Shown in pieces: positions 6,891 to 14,425 of a stretch of 14,931 bases of DNA. Made by a program: the position numbers and the translations under genes. The notes under the pieces were generated by a model, which was not told where the DNA came from, did not search any database, and saw nothing but the letters and a program-made list of their open reading frames with translations. Within the stretch, counting starts at the first letter, position 1, and the number at the start of each line of letters is the position of its first letter. Source of the stretch: Chloroflexota bacterium (GTDB taxonomy: Bacteria; Chloroflexota; UBA11872); NCBI GenBank assembly GCA_028875175.1, contig JAPPFO010000289.1:1-14931 (forward strand). The letters are read 5' to 3'.

Positions 6891-6966
6891 GATTCAGTTG
6901 TTGGGGCTCGTCGCAACGCGAGCCGTTACGTCATGCACCTAACGCTCGCACGCGCAAATTGACCTG

Positions 6967-7632
6967 TCAATTGCGGGACGAACCGTACTCGTGCACCAGC
7001 AGCAACATGCCTGAGCCGACCTGCAGCGTCGCTGTTGAGCCGGTGAGTTCATTGCTCACGCCGAGGCTTGTTCCGACCTCCAGGCTGCGGCCGTCAAGCT
7101 CGTAGGCCAGGCCGCTGGAGTGGATGGTCTCCACGGGTCCGCCGACCGACAGCAGGGTCACGATGTCGCCCGCCTGACCATGTATCTCGGCTCGATCAGT
7201 CAGCAGCCGGACATCGCGGCAACCGTCGGCCAGCACCACATCGCGGTCTCGCCAGTTCGGGTTGGCGAGCAGCAAGACGCTGGCCAGTTCGTGGTCGAGG
7301 CGGGCGCCGCCGAAAGCTCCGACGACCACGATGCGCTCGGGGTCGGCTTCCAGCGCGGTCCGCATCGCCAGCTCGGCGTCGGTGGCGTCCTTGGCGGTGG
7401 GAAACCGACGGATTTCCACGTCCGGGTTGGCCGCTCGCGCCTGGGCGAACCCCTCCTCGTCCAGCGAGTCGCCGTCGCCAACGATGACGTCGCAGATTCC
7501 GCCGGCCGCCGTCACCGCCCCCGCCCCACCGTCGGCGGCGACCACGCGATCCGCCGTTGCTAGCTGCTGAGCGAGAAACGCCGGGTCGATGTCGCCGTTC
7601 AGCACCACCAGCACCGTCAGGCCGGAGCCCAT
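6967..7632 (-). CDS. thiN: Thiamine pyrophosphokinase
   Basis: The protein is 221 aa. It transfers pyrophosphate from ATP to thiamine to give TPP, the ligand of the riboswitch just downstream. Family motifs appear in order: A-D-G-G-A (33-37), G-D-G-D-S (52-56, usually GDFDS), P-T-A-K-D-A-T-D-A-E-L-A (78-89), G-G-A-R-L-D-H-E-L-A (108-117) and, in the C-terminal beta domain, G-T-S-L-G-V-S-N-E (187-195). Length and both domains are complete. The ATG start (7630-7632) lies 15 bp after the stop of the family-5 solute-binding gene, so the two are probably co-transcribed. thiN lies upstream of the riboswitch and is therefore not controlled by it unless through readthrough. It is a cytosolic dimer in known relatives. 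Confidence 0.95.
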   Translation of the reverse strand: MGSGLTVLVVLNGDIDPAFLAQQLATADRVVAADGGAGAVTAAGGICDVIVGDGDSLDEEGFAQARAANPDVEIRRFPTAKDATDAELAMRTALEADPERIVVVGAFGGARLDHELASVLLLANPNWRDRDVVLADGCRDVRLLTDRAEIHGQAGDIVTLLSVGGPVETIHSSGLAYELDGRSLEVGTSLGVSNELTGSTATLQVGSGMLLLVHEYGSSRN

Positions 7633-7647
7633 GCGACGCCCTCCGGT

Positions 7648-9846
7648 CTACAGATCCGTTCGGTAGACGTAGCGAACATCCCAGAGTCCGAACAGCGTGG
7701 GCGTCAGGTTGCCAAACACATTGCGCACGGCAGTAAGCCGCTCCGAGTGCGTCGTGTAGATCACGGGCACGTTGTCAGCCGCAATCTCCTGCGCCTCGTG
7801 GTAAAGCCGAACGCGCTGCTCGTGATCCAGCTCCTGGCTGCCCCGAATGAACAGGGAGTCGATGTCGGCCTCCCAGGTCGTGGCCGGTTCGGACTGGTTC
7901 GGGTTCCAGAGATGCAGCGCCTCGCCGCTGTGCCAGAGCGCGATGCTGAAGTGGGGTTCCGAACTGCCGCCGAAGCCAATCAGGATCGATTCCCAACTGT
8001 AGCTAGTGGTCAACTGGTCGACGAGCTCGCCGAAGTCAATCACCTCAATGTCGCCCTGAATGCCGATGCTGGTAAGACCGTCCTGGATGATCTCCAGCAC
8101 TCGGAGGCGAACCTCATTGCGCGAGTTGGTCGTCAACCTGAACCTGATGTTGTTGCCGGCGTAGTCCTCGCGGATGCCGTCACCGTCCCCATCCATCCAG
8201 CCCAGGCCGTCAAGGATGGCGTTGGCCTCTTCGATGTCGTATTCGTAGCGCTGCACGTTCGGGTTGTGGAAGTCGCCCGCGGCCGGACTGACGAAGGCCC
8301 ACTGCGGATAACCCACTCCGTGACTGACATCGCGAATGATGGCGGCCTTGTCCACCGAATGCGCCACGGCCTGCCTGAATCGCGTGTTCTCAAACCAGCG
8401 CAACTTTTCGGGCGCCACGAAGGGCTCACCAGTCTCGGCGTCGCTGCCAGGATTCAGGTTGAAGACGAGGAACCTCGAACCGAACGCCGGCCCGCGACTG
8501 TAGAGCGTGAAGTTCTCCTCGCCCTGTAACGGATCGAGCGTCGCGAACTCCTCGCCCAGCACACCGTGGACATCCGTTTCGCCGGACCGGAATTTCGGAA
8601 GTTCATCGACCAGACCGCCGACAATCTGGTATCTGACTTCGTCCAGGTACGGCAGCCGATTGCCGGCGCTGTCGGTTAGCCAGTAGTTGGGGTTGCGCCG
8701 CAGGACGATGCGCTCGTCGTGCTCCAAAACGGCAATGGTGAAGGGACCTGTGCCAATGATCTCGGTCGGGTCGGTGTCGATTCCCCAGACCGAGTTGAAT
8801 GTCCCGTCGACCACGTGCGGTTCGAGGATATGCCGGGGATATATAGCGTTGCCCATGGAACGCAGGAAGGGCGCAAATGGCACGGGCAGTACGAACTGGA
8901 CGGTGTAGTCGTCGATGGTGCTGACGGTCATGCGCTCTTCGCGCCACGAGGCGGACTCCTCGTCGAAGACCCGGAATGTGAAGGAGGCGCGATCACCGGT
9001 CGGGATGTCGTCGTTGTAGATGATGCGATTGAAGGTGAAGTCCACGTCGTGAGCCGTAAACGGCTGGCCGTCATGCCAACTCACGTCCCGACGCAGGTGG
9101 AACGTCCAGGTCAGTCCGTCGTCCGAGTGCTCCCAGGATTGCGCCAGGCCCGGCTCGACCTGGTTGTTCAGCCACGAGGTCTCGGTAAGGCCTTCGAAGA
9201 GATAGCCGAGGATTCCCGTGGACGACGAGTCGTTGGCCAGAGCCAGGTTCAAGGTCAGCGGTCCGCCGATGGTGGAGTAGGTGACGCTCCCACCCCGCGC
9301 GCCGACGGTGTATTCGAAGGCCTCGGCATTGGCTTGCAATTCGGCGACGGTCGCGCTGCGAGGCCCGGGTGCGGTGTCGGCAGCGGGCGGTGCGACCAGT
9401 GGAGTGGTGGCGTAGGCCCACGCCTCGGCCGTCTGATCGCTGTCGGCCCCGAAGGTCTGAACCAGCGGGCCGGGAAGATCGTCGGCGGTCACCGTGTAAG
9501 AGGTGAGCACGATCAGGGATTCGTGCGTCGCCAGGTCGCCCAACTGCAACGGCGGGTAGCCCGCGTAGTTCGGTGTGGGGCGATCCGTCTGGTATGGGTA
9601 GTGCAGCAGGAAGAGGCCGGTTAGCTCGATACCGCCCGTGTTTGAGATCCGGACGCGGCAGCTCAGCGTGTCGTCGGGCGCTGCCGACTCCCCGTCGCAG
9701 GTGGCGCTGACTGACAGGCCCGGCACGCCGGAGTGCGACGCGGCCGCGTTTGACGGGCTCACAACCAGGGCTGCCACCGCAGCGAGAACTGCCAGGATGA
9801 CGGCAAGACGGATCAAGCGGAATCGGGTCACACGGGTAGCAGACAT
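7648..9846 (-). CDS. Secreted family-5 solute-binding protein with an extra N-terminal beta domain
   Basis: The protein is 732 aa from the ATG at 9844-9846, longer than the usual 500-600. Residues 1-36 are a signal peptide (R-rich start, then a long Leu/Ala/Val core, then S-N-A-A-A). There is no lipobox. Residues about 42-150 form a DUF11/CARDB-like beta domain, with V-S-A-T-C, L-S-C-R-V-R-I-S-N-T-G-G and Y-T-V-T-A-D-D-L-P-G-P; Cys50 and Cys63 could form a disulphide. Residues about 180-732 are the SBP_bac_5 (peptide, nickel or oligosaccharide binding) fold. It shows the hallmark L-T-W-T-F-H-L-R-R-D-V-S-W-H-D-G-Q-P-F-T-A-H-D-V and a D-G-D-G-D-G-I-R-E-D loop. No permease or ATPase genes of the Opp/Dpp type are nearby, so the ligand and partner are unknown. 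The longer frame to 10116 runs into the divergent gene and lacks a signal peptide at its start. thiN follows after 15 bp. Confidence 0.9.
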   Translation of the reverse strand: MSATRVTRFRLIRLAVILAVLAAVAALVVSPSNAAASHSGVPGLSVSATCDGESAAPDDTLSCRVRISNTGGIELTGLFLLHYPYQTDRPTPNYAGYPPLQLGDLATHESLIVLTSYTVTADDLPGPLVQTFGADSDQTAEAWAYATTPLVAPPAADTAPGPRSATVAELQANAEAFEYTVGARGGSVTYSTIGGPLTLNLALANDSSSTGILGYLFEGLTETSWLNNQVEPGLAQSWEHSDDGLTWTFHLRRDVSWHDGQPFTAHDVDFTFNRIIYNDDIPTGDRASFTFRVFDEESASWREERMTVSTIDDYTVQFVLPVPFAPFLRSMGNAIYPRHILEPHVVDGTFNSVWGIDTDPTEIIGTGPFTIAVLEHDERIVLRRNPNYWLTDSAGNRLPYLDEVRYQIVGGLVDELPKFRSGETDVHGVLGEEFATLDPLQGEENFTLYSRGPAFGSRFLVFNLNPGSDAETGEPFVAPEKLRWFENTRFRQAVAHSVDKAAIIRDVSHGVGYPQWAFVSPAAGDFHNPNVQRYEYDIEEANAILDGLGWMDGDGDGIREDYAGNNIRFRLTTNSRNEVRLRVLEIIQDGLTSIGIQGDIEVIDFGELVDQLTTSYSWESILIGFGGSSEPHFSIALWHSGEALHLWNPNQSEPATTWEADIDSLFIRGSQELDHEQRVRLYHEAQEIAADNVPVIYTTHSERLTAVRNVFGNLTPTLFGLWDVRYVYRTDL

Positions 9847-9885
9847 TCCGGGGTTCAACGGCTTCCGATCGGCACGGGCGTCAAC

Positions 9886-9905
9886 GTCATGTATCAGCTT
9901 ATGAC
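9886..9905. repeat. Short inverted repeat in the divergent intergenic region
   Basis: GTCAT (9886-9890) and ATGAC (9901-9905) are inverted around a 10-base spacer, in the 82-bp gap between the divergent solute-binding gene (minus) and the M24-family gene (plus). It lies where an operator could serve both. TTGACA on the minus strand (9905-9910) abuts it, but I find no good -10 at the right distance. The repeat is short and could be chance. Confidence 0.22.
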
Positions 9906-9928
9906 TGTCAAGCGCATTTGCGGCGGCT

Positions 9929-11197
9929 GTGCGATCTTCGGTCGGTGCAGCCAACTGCCGAGGGAACAGGCCCATTCCCCTGTTCGGTGAACTCAAGCGT
10001 CCCGCGGATGCCGGCGACATTCGATCGCTGACGTTTGACGAGTCCGAATTCCAGCGCCGACACGAGGCGCTGCGGACCGCGATGCGGAACGAAGGATTGG
10101 ACGCGCTGGTGTGCACCTTTGCGCCCAGCGTCTGCTATGTCAGCGGCTACGAGACGCTGGCGTCGTTCGCGCCCATGTTCCTCGTCGTCGGGACTGACCG
10201 CGAGCCGACGCTGCTGGTGGACGACTTCGAGGCCTTCAACGCCATCGTGTCGAGTTGGGTCGAGGACGTGGTCACGTTTCCGTGGGGGGAAGATCCCGCC
10301 GCCGTGCTCGTGGACGTGCTGCGGCATCGGGGCTGGGCCAAGGCGAGGCTGGGCTGGGAGCACCATCAGCACGGCGGGGCGCACCAGAGCTACCTGCGCG
10401 CCGCGGAGTCGGTGGGCGCCTCGTGGAGCTACGTCCACTTGCTGGTGGACGGGATACGGGCGCGAAAGAGCGCCGCCGAGATCGCCGCCATTCGTTCCGC
10501 CGGGGCGATCACGCCGCGCGGATTCGACGCCGCCCGGGCCGAGCTGCGCCCGGACGCGCCCGACACCAGCGTGGCGGCGGCCGCCTATCAGGCGCTGGTG
10601 GGCGCCGGCAGCGAGCGCATGTCGATTCAGCCCATCGTCACCGCCGGCCGGAACTCCGGCATTCCGCACACGACGTTCGGGCGTTCACGGCTCACGCCCG
10701 GCCATCCGGCGATTCTGGAGTGGGGCGCGTGCGTCAAGCGCTATACCGCGCCCATGATCCGCACGGGCGTGATTGGCGAGCTGGCCGATCCGCTATGGGA
10801 CGCGATGTACGCGGCGTGCCTGGCGGCGGTGGAGCGAACGATCGCCGGCATGCGGCCCGGCGTGTCCACGCGCGAGCTCGGGGCGCACGCATCCGAGCCG
10901 CTGCAGGAGTTGCCGCCGCGCGTCTTCAGGGACGGCCTTCGCGGGTATTCGGTGGGGCTGAGCTTCGAGCCGGACTGGCTGGACGTGCCCGGGCTGCGGA
11001 TCTGTCCCCCCGACGTCCGCAGCGAGCGGTTGCTGGCCACCTATCCAACGCTTGAGCCCGGCCACGTGTTTCACGTGCGGGCGGTGGTGCGCGACGTGGG
11101 CCGGGCGGGCGTGGGCGTGAGCGAGACGGTGGCCGTCACCGCCGACGGCTGCGAGGTGCTGACCGACTATCCGCGCGACCCGATTCGCCTCGACTAG
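9929..11197 (+). CDS. M24-family (creatinase/ectoine-hydrolase-like) protein lacking most metal ligands
   Basis: The protein is 422 aa with the two-domain creatinase/prolidase layout: an N-terminal domain (about 38-170, including F-A-P-S-V-C-Y-V-S-G-Y) and a pita-bread domain (about 180-415). The expected five metal ligands are largely replaced. The first Asp is Glu264 (in E-W-G-A), the second is Pro275 (Y-T-A-P-M-I-R-T), the His is Tyr340 (G-Y-S-V-G-L) and the fourth is Arg384. Only the last, Glu399 in G-V-S-E-T, remains. His247 (I-P-H-T-T-F) could be the catalytic base, as in metal-free creatinase. This pattern fits the creatinase/DoeA-like branch, which hydrolyses C-N bonds without metal, rather than a working aminopeptidase. 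The GTG start at 9929 is only the first usable codon in the frame; the real start may be nearer residue 34, where homology begins. This is the only plus-strand gene, convergent with thiO. Confidence 0.85.
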   Translation: MRSSVGAANCRGNRPIPLFGELKRPADAGDIRSLTFDESEFQRRHEALRTAMRNEGLDALVCTFAPSVCYVSGYETLASFAPMFLVVGTDREPTLLVDDFEAFNAIVSSWVEDVVTFPWGEDPAAVLVDVLRHRGWAKARLGWEHHQHGGAHQSYLRAAESVGASWSYVHLLVDGIRARKSAAEIAAIRSAGAITPRGFDAARAELRPDAPDTSVAAAAYQALVGAGSERMSIQPIVTAGRNSGIPHTTFGRSRLTPGHPAILEWGACVKRYTAPMIRTGVIGELADPLWDAMYAACLAAVERTIAGMRPGVSTRELGAHASEPLQELPPRVFRDGLRGYSVGLSFEPDWLDVPGLRICPPDVRSERLLATYPTLEPGHVFHVRAVVRDVGRAGVGVSETVAVTADGCEVLTDYPRDPIRLD

Positions 11198-11251
11198 CGG
11201 GCGACCGCGAGCGGCCGAGCAATCCGAGCCGGCGGTTTCGGCTGCTGAGTC

Positions 11252-12346
11252 TCAGGCGAAGCGGTCGGGTCCGAAGGGTCTGAGCAGCGGGTCGTGGCGG
11301 CCCTCGCAGACGAGGTCGGCCACGAGTTCGGCGGTGACCGGGGCCAGGGCGATGCCCTTGGTGAAGTGGCCGGTGGCGACGACGAGCCCCTCGACCGGCG
11401 TCGGACCGATCACGGGAAAGCCGTCGGCGGATTGCGGACGGAAGCCCATCCACGTCTCCACAATCTCGGCGTCGGTCAGTCCTGGGACGATGGCCGCGGC
11501 GTCCGCCTGGACGTGCCGAATGGCGTCCGGATCAATGTGGGCGTCGAATCCCACGTCTTCCTGGGTGGCGCCGAGCGCGATGCGTCCGTCCGCACGCGGC
11601 ACGATCACACCCTCCGGAAAGTTCACGGATCGACGCGGACCCTCGGCACGGACCGCGCACATCTGCCCCTTGCAGGGCCGGATGGGCAGCCGGAACCCCG
11701 GCGCCAGGCCGGCGCACCAGGCGCCCGCGGCCAGGACCACGGCAGGCGTCGCCACGATCTCATCGACCAGGCCCACACCCGTTACACGGCTGCCATCGGT
11801 CTCGATGGAGGTTGCCTTCGCTTCCGTTCGCACCTCGACGCCTACCGAGCGAACGGCGGACTCCAGGTCAGCGGCCAGCAGCCGCGGATCAAGCGATCCG
11901 TCAGCCGGGAACAAGGCCGCGGTCTCCAGGCGTCCCGTGCACAGCGGTTCCAGGGCGCGCAACTCCCAGGGCGTGAGCAACTCGGCTTCGTATCCGGCCT
12001 CCGTCAGCCAGGAAACCCGTGCCGTGAGTTCCGAGGCTTCATCGGCGGTGCGCGCCACAGCCAGCATGCCGTCGGAACACCAGTCCACCTCGTCAGCCCC
12101 GACGTTCTTCAGAAACTCCGGATAGGCCGCCAGCGACCGCCGCCCAAGATCAAACAGGGGACCGGGCCCGGCCCCATAGTGGTGGGCGGCGATCACGCCA
12201 GCCGCGGCCCAGGTGGACTCGCGTCCCGGTCGTCCGCGCTCGATCAGCGTGACGCGCAGGCCGCGCTGCCGCAGTTCCCAAGCGCAGGCTAGGCCGACGA
12301 TGCCGCCGCCCACGACGGCGACATCAGCAATCTGCCCGCGGCTCAC
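11252..12346 (-). CDS. thiO: FAD-dependent amino-acid oxidase, glycine oxidase ThiO-like
   Basis: The protein is 364 aa, a DAO-family flavoenzyme. Its dinucleotide-binding site V-V-G-G-G-I-V-G-L-A (11-20) ends at Glu36 (L-I-E-R-G), and E-S-T-W-A-A-A-G (43-50) follows. P-I-R-P-C-K-G-Q-M (221-229), G-A-T-Q-E-D-V-G-F-D (259-268), G-F-R-P-Q-S-A-D-G (301-309) with Arg303 as likely carboxylate contact, and A-T-G-H-F-T-K-G-I-A-L-A-P (324-336) are the ThiO pattern. ThiO oxidises glycine to the imine used for the thiazole of thiamine. No thiS, thiG or thiF is in the window, and the gene follows an aldolase by 33 bp in a catabolic-looking run. Oxidation of another small amino acid or sarcosine is therefore possible. 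Family is secure, substrate less so. The start is the ATG giving MSRGQIADVAVVGGG. Confidence 0.88.
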   Translation of the reverse strand: MSRGQIADVAVVGGGIVGLACAWELRQRGLRVTLIERGRPGRESTWAAAGVIAAHHYGAGPGPLFDLGRRSLAAYPEFLKNVGADEVDWCSDGMLAVARTADEASELTARVSWLTEAGYEAELLTPWELRALEPLCTGRLETAALFPADGSLDPRLLAADLESAVRSVGVEVRTEAKATSIETDGSRVTGVGLVDEIVATPAVVLAAGAWCAGLAPGFRLPIRPCKGQMCAVRAEGPRRSVNFPEGVIVPRADGRIALGATQEDVGFDAHIDPDAIRHVQADAAAIVPGLTDAEIVETWMGFRPQSADGFPVIGPTPVEGLVVATGHFTKGIALAPVTAELVADLVCEGRHDPLLRPFGPDRFA

Positions 12347-12379
12347 CGACGTGACGTTCTTGCCTGGAGCAAGCTCCGT

Positions 12380-13174
12380 TTAGGCTCCGTCCACCGCGGC
12401 GCGCAGCTCTTCGCCGTTCTGGGCCCACCAGCTAGACAGGATGCCGATGTCGGTGCCGATGGAGAAGTGGGTGACGCCCATGTCGAGGTAGCGCCTGGCG
12501 TGGTCGGGCGAGCCGATTTCGGCGCGCGGCTGAATGCCCATGCCGAGGGCGGTCTTGATGACGTAGGCCTCGGCTTCGCGGACCTCAGGGGCGCCGCCCT
12601 GGCCGGGCTTGTCGATGCTCATGGCGTAGTCGGTGGGACCGAACTGGACCATGTCCACGCCGCCGACGCCGATTACGTTTTCGAGATTGCGGACGGCCTC
12701 GTCCTTCTCGATCATCAGCATCACGACGGCTTGTTCCAGCGCGTCCACAAAGGCTTGGCTGCCGCCTTCGCGCACGTACCCGGTATCGCGGCGCGAGCCG
12801 GCGCCGTGCCGGCCGCCGGTGGACGGCGTGCTGGCCCGAACGGCCTGCACGCACTCGCGCGCTTCCTCCGGCGTTCGCACGTCGGCAAACAGCAGGTTCT
12901 GAATGCCCGAGCCGATAGCCCGCACGGTCAGGTAGGTCCGCGGCTCCTGCTCGATCTTCATCATGCCGCTGAAGTTGTCGAAGAGATCGATGGCCCGCCC
13001 GATGTTCTCCAGCGCGTAGAGGTCGTAGGGCGCGTACTCGGCCACGAATTCCACGTAGTCGTACTGACCGGTCTGGCCGACCAATTCAACGATGGCGGGC
13101 CAGGAGATGAGGACGTGCGTGCTATAGCTGGGCTTGCCGGCGTCCAGCAGTTCGCGAAGACGGTTAGGGCGCAT
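12380..13174 (-). CDS. HpcH/HpaI-type aldolase family protein with altered active site
   Basis: The protein is 264 aa, the normal length of class-II pyruvate aldolases of the HpaI type (2-keto-3-deoxy acid to pyruvate plus an aldehyde). The metal ligands are in place: Glu156 in M-I-E-K and Asp182 in F-G-P-T-D-Y. The pyruvate-binding arginine is Arg85 (L-T-V-R-A). However, the D-G-E-H segment of HpaI, which supplies the Asp42/His45 pair, aligns with V-A-E-Y here (45-48), so both residues are replaced, the His by Tyr48. The enzyme may use a different base or a different reaction. It ends 33 bp before thiO and begins 74 bp after the mandelate-racemase-type gene. The natural reading is that a dehydratase makes a 2-keto-3-deoxy acid that this protein cleaves, but the substrate is unknown. 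Confidence 0.85.
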   Translation of the reverse strand: MRPNRLRELLDAGKPSYSTHVLISWPAIVELVGQTGQYDYVEFVAEYAPYDLYALENIGRAIDLFDNFSGMMKIEQEPRTYLTVRAIGSGIQNLLFADVRTPEEARECVQAVRASTPSTGGRHGAGSRRDTGYVREGGSQAFVDALEQAVVMLMIEKDEAVRNLENVIGVGGVDMVQFGPTDYAMSIDKPGQGGAPEVREAEAYVIKTALGMGIQPRAEIGSPDHARRYLDMGVTHFSIGTDIGILSSWWAQNGEELRAAVDGA

Positions 13175-13248
13175 GAAGGCTTACCAATACGTGACGGCTG
13201 CCGCGCAGTGTTTCACACCGCCTCGCCCGGCGCCTTAGCGTGCTGCGG

Positions 13249-14361
13249 TCAGGTCACCAGGTACTCGCGCAGACCGTCCCAGTTGACCTCCATGCCGAGC
13301 CCCGGACCCTGGGGCAACCGAACCGTACCGCGCTCGGTCAGTTCCAGTTTCTCGTGGAACATGACCTCGTTCAGGCCCGCCACGTTGGGGTTGTAGAACT
13401 CCAGGATCAGCGGCATCGGGAAGGCGGCCAGCAAGTGAATGTGGACCTCCTGCAGGCCGTGCGGGGCGATGGGAATCTCGTAGGCGGCCGCCAGCGCGGC
13501 GACCTTGCGGTATTCGGTGATGCCACCGAGCACCATCGCGTCCGGGTTCAGGATGTCCACGGCGCCGGTTTCGAGGAGCTCGCGGAAACCCCAGCGGGTG
13601 TATTCGTTCTCTCCAGCCGCGACCGGAACCGTTGACGATCGGGCGGTCGCCGCGCTTCCGCGCATGTTGTCGGGCGAGACAGGCTCCTCGAACCAGAAGG
13701 CGTCGTATTCCTCCAGGATGCGGGCCATGCGAACCGCGTCGGCCTGCACGTAGGCGTTGTTGGCGTCCACGAGCAGGTCGATGTCGGGGCCGATGGCGTC
13801 GCGGACGGCGCGAATGCGGACCCCGTCTTCCCGCAGCGGGACGGCGCCGACTTTCATTTTGACGGCGTTGGCGCCCTGTTCCACGTAACTGCGCATCTCG
13901 TCCTGCAACTCGGCCAGGCCCTTGCCCTCGGCGTAATAGCCACCGGCAATGTAGGCGCGAACCTCGTCCGTGAAGCCACCGAGCACCTGGTAGAGCGGGC
14001 ACTCAAAGGACTTGGCCACGATGTCCCAGAGCGCGATGTCAATGGCCGAAATAGCCCTGGTCGTCAGACCCTTGCGCCCGAAGATCTTGGGCTGGTAGAG
14101 CGAGTCCCAGATTCGTTCGACATTGCGCGGGTCCTCGCCGAGCAGGGCCTGCCGCATGTCGTTGACGGTGGCGATTGTGGCGTCACCCTGCGCCGTTGCC
14201 GCGATGCCACCGGCGCCGCAGATCCCGAAACCCTCCAGGCCATCGTCCGTCGCAATCCGCACCACGACGTTCTTGGATGCCGTGTAGGTGTACTTTCCGT
14301 TGCTGATTGGGGTGTCGTACGGCTTGGCGTACAGCTCGGCCGTGACGTCAGTGATCTTCAC
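13249..14361 (-). CDS. Mandelate-racemase-subgroup enolase-superfamily enzyme
   Basis: The protein is 370 aa from the GTG at 14359-14361, which opens V-K-I-T-D-V as family N-termini do; a TTG 39 bases upstream would add a poorly supported leader. It has an N-terminal capping domain (about 1-130) and a C-terminal barrel. Every mandelate racemase active-site residue is present with a constant shift of +4. These are Lys168 and Lys170 (K-M-K), metal ligands Asp199, Glu225 and Glu251, the Asp274/His301 dyad, and Glu321 (E317 in the racemase). It is therefore a full two-base enzyme of the MR subgroup, able to abstract the alpha-proton of a carboxylate. Most such proteins are acid-sugar dehydratases or racemases. 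The aldolase next door favours dehydration to a 2-keto-3-deoxy acid. The specific substrate cannot be read from the sequence. Confidence 0.9.
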   Translation of the reverse strand: MKITDVTAELYAKPYDTPISNGKYTYTASKNVVVRIATDDGLEGFGICGAGGIAATAQGDATIATVNDMRQALLGEDPRNVERIWDSLYQPKIFGRKGLTTRAISAIDIALWDIVAKSFECPLYQVLGGFTDEVRAYIAGGYYAEGKGLAELQDEMRSYVEQGANAVKMKVGAVPLREDGVRIRAVRDAIGPDIDLLVDANNAYVQADAVRMARILEEYDAFWFEEPVSPDNMRGSAATARSSTVPVAAGENEYTRWGFRELLETGAVDILNPDAMVLGGITEYRKVAALAAAYEIPIAPHGLQEVHIHLLAAFPMPLILEFYNPNVAGLNEVMFHEKLELTERGTVRLPQGPGLGMEVNWDGLREYLVT

Positions 14362-14425
14362 GCGGTGGCTCGCATCGGCTGAAGGGAACGCGCGCAGCAA
14401 ACCACGAGGGCGGGCCGGCGGTCAA

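Noticed and set aside
6920..6970. Sigma-70 promoter for the riboswitch operon at TTGACA near 6964
   Set aside because: The -35 match is perfect, but no -10-like hexamer occurs at 16-18 bases, so it is not listed as a promoter.
9847..10116. 90-residue N-terminal extension of the solute-binding protein
   Set aside because: It would overlap the divergent M24 gene and place the signal peptide internally; ATG 9844-9846 directly precedes the signal sequence.
11227..11243. Hairpin AGCCG/CGGCT between the convergent M24 and thiO genes as a bidirectional terminator
   Set aside because: Only five base pairs with a seven-base loop and no T-run on either side; expected by chance in GC-rich sequence.
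11294..13396. Long plus-strand open frames opposite thiO and the aldolase
   Set aside because: These are shadows of well-supported minus-strand genes, with His/Gly/Arg-rich composition and no motifs.
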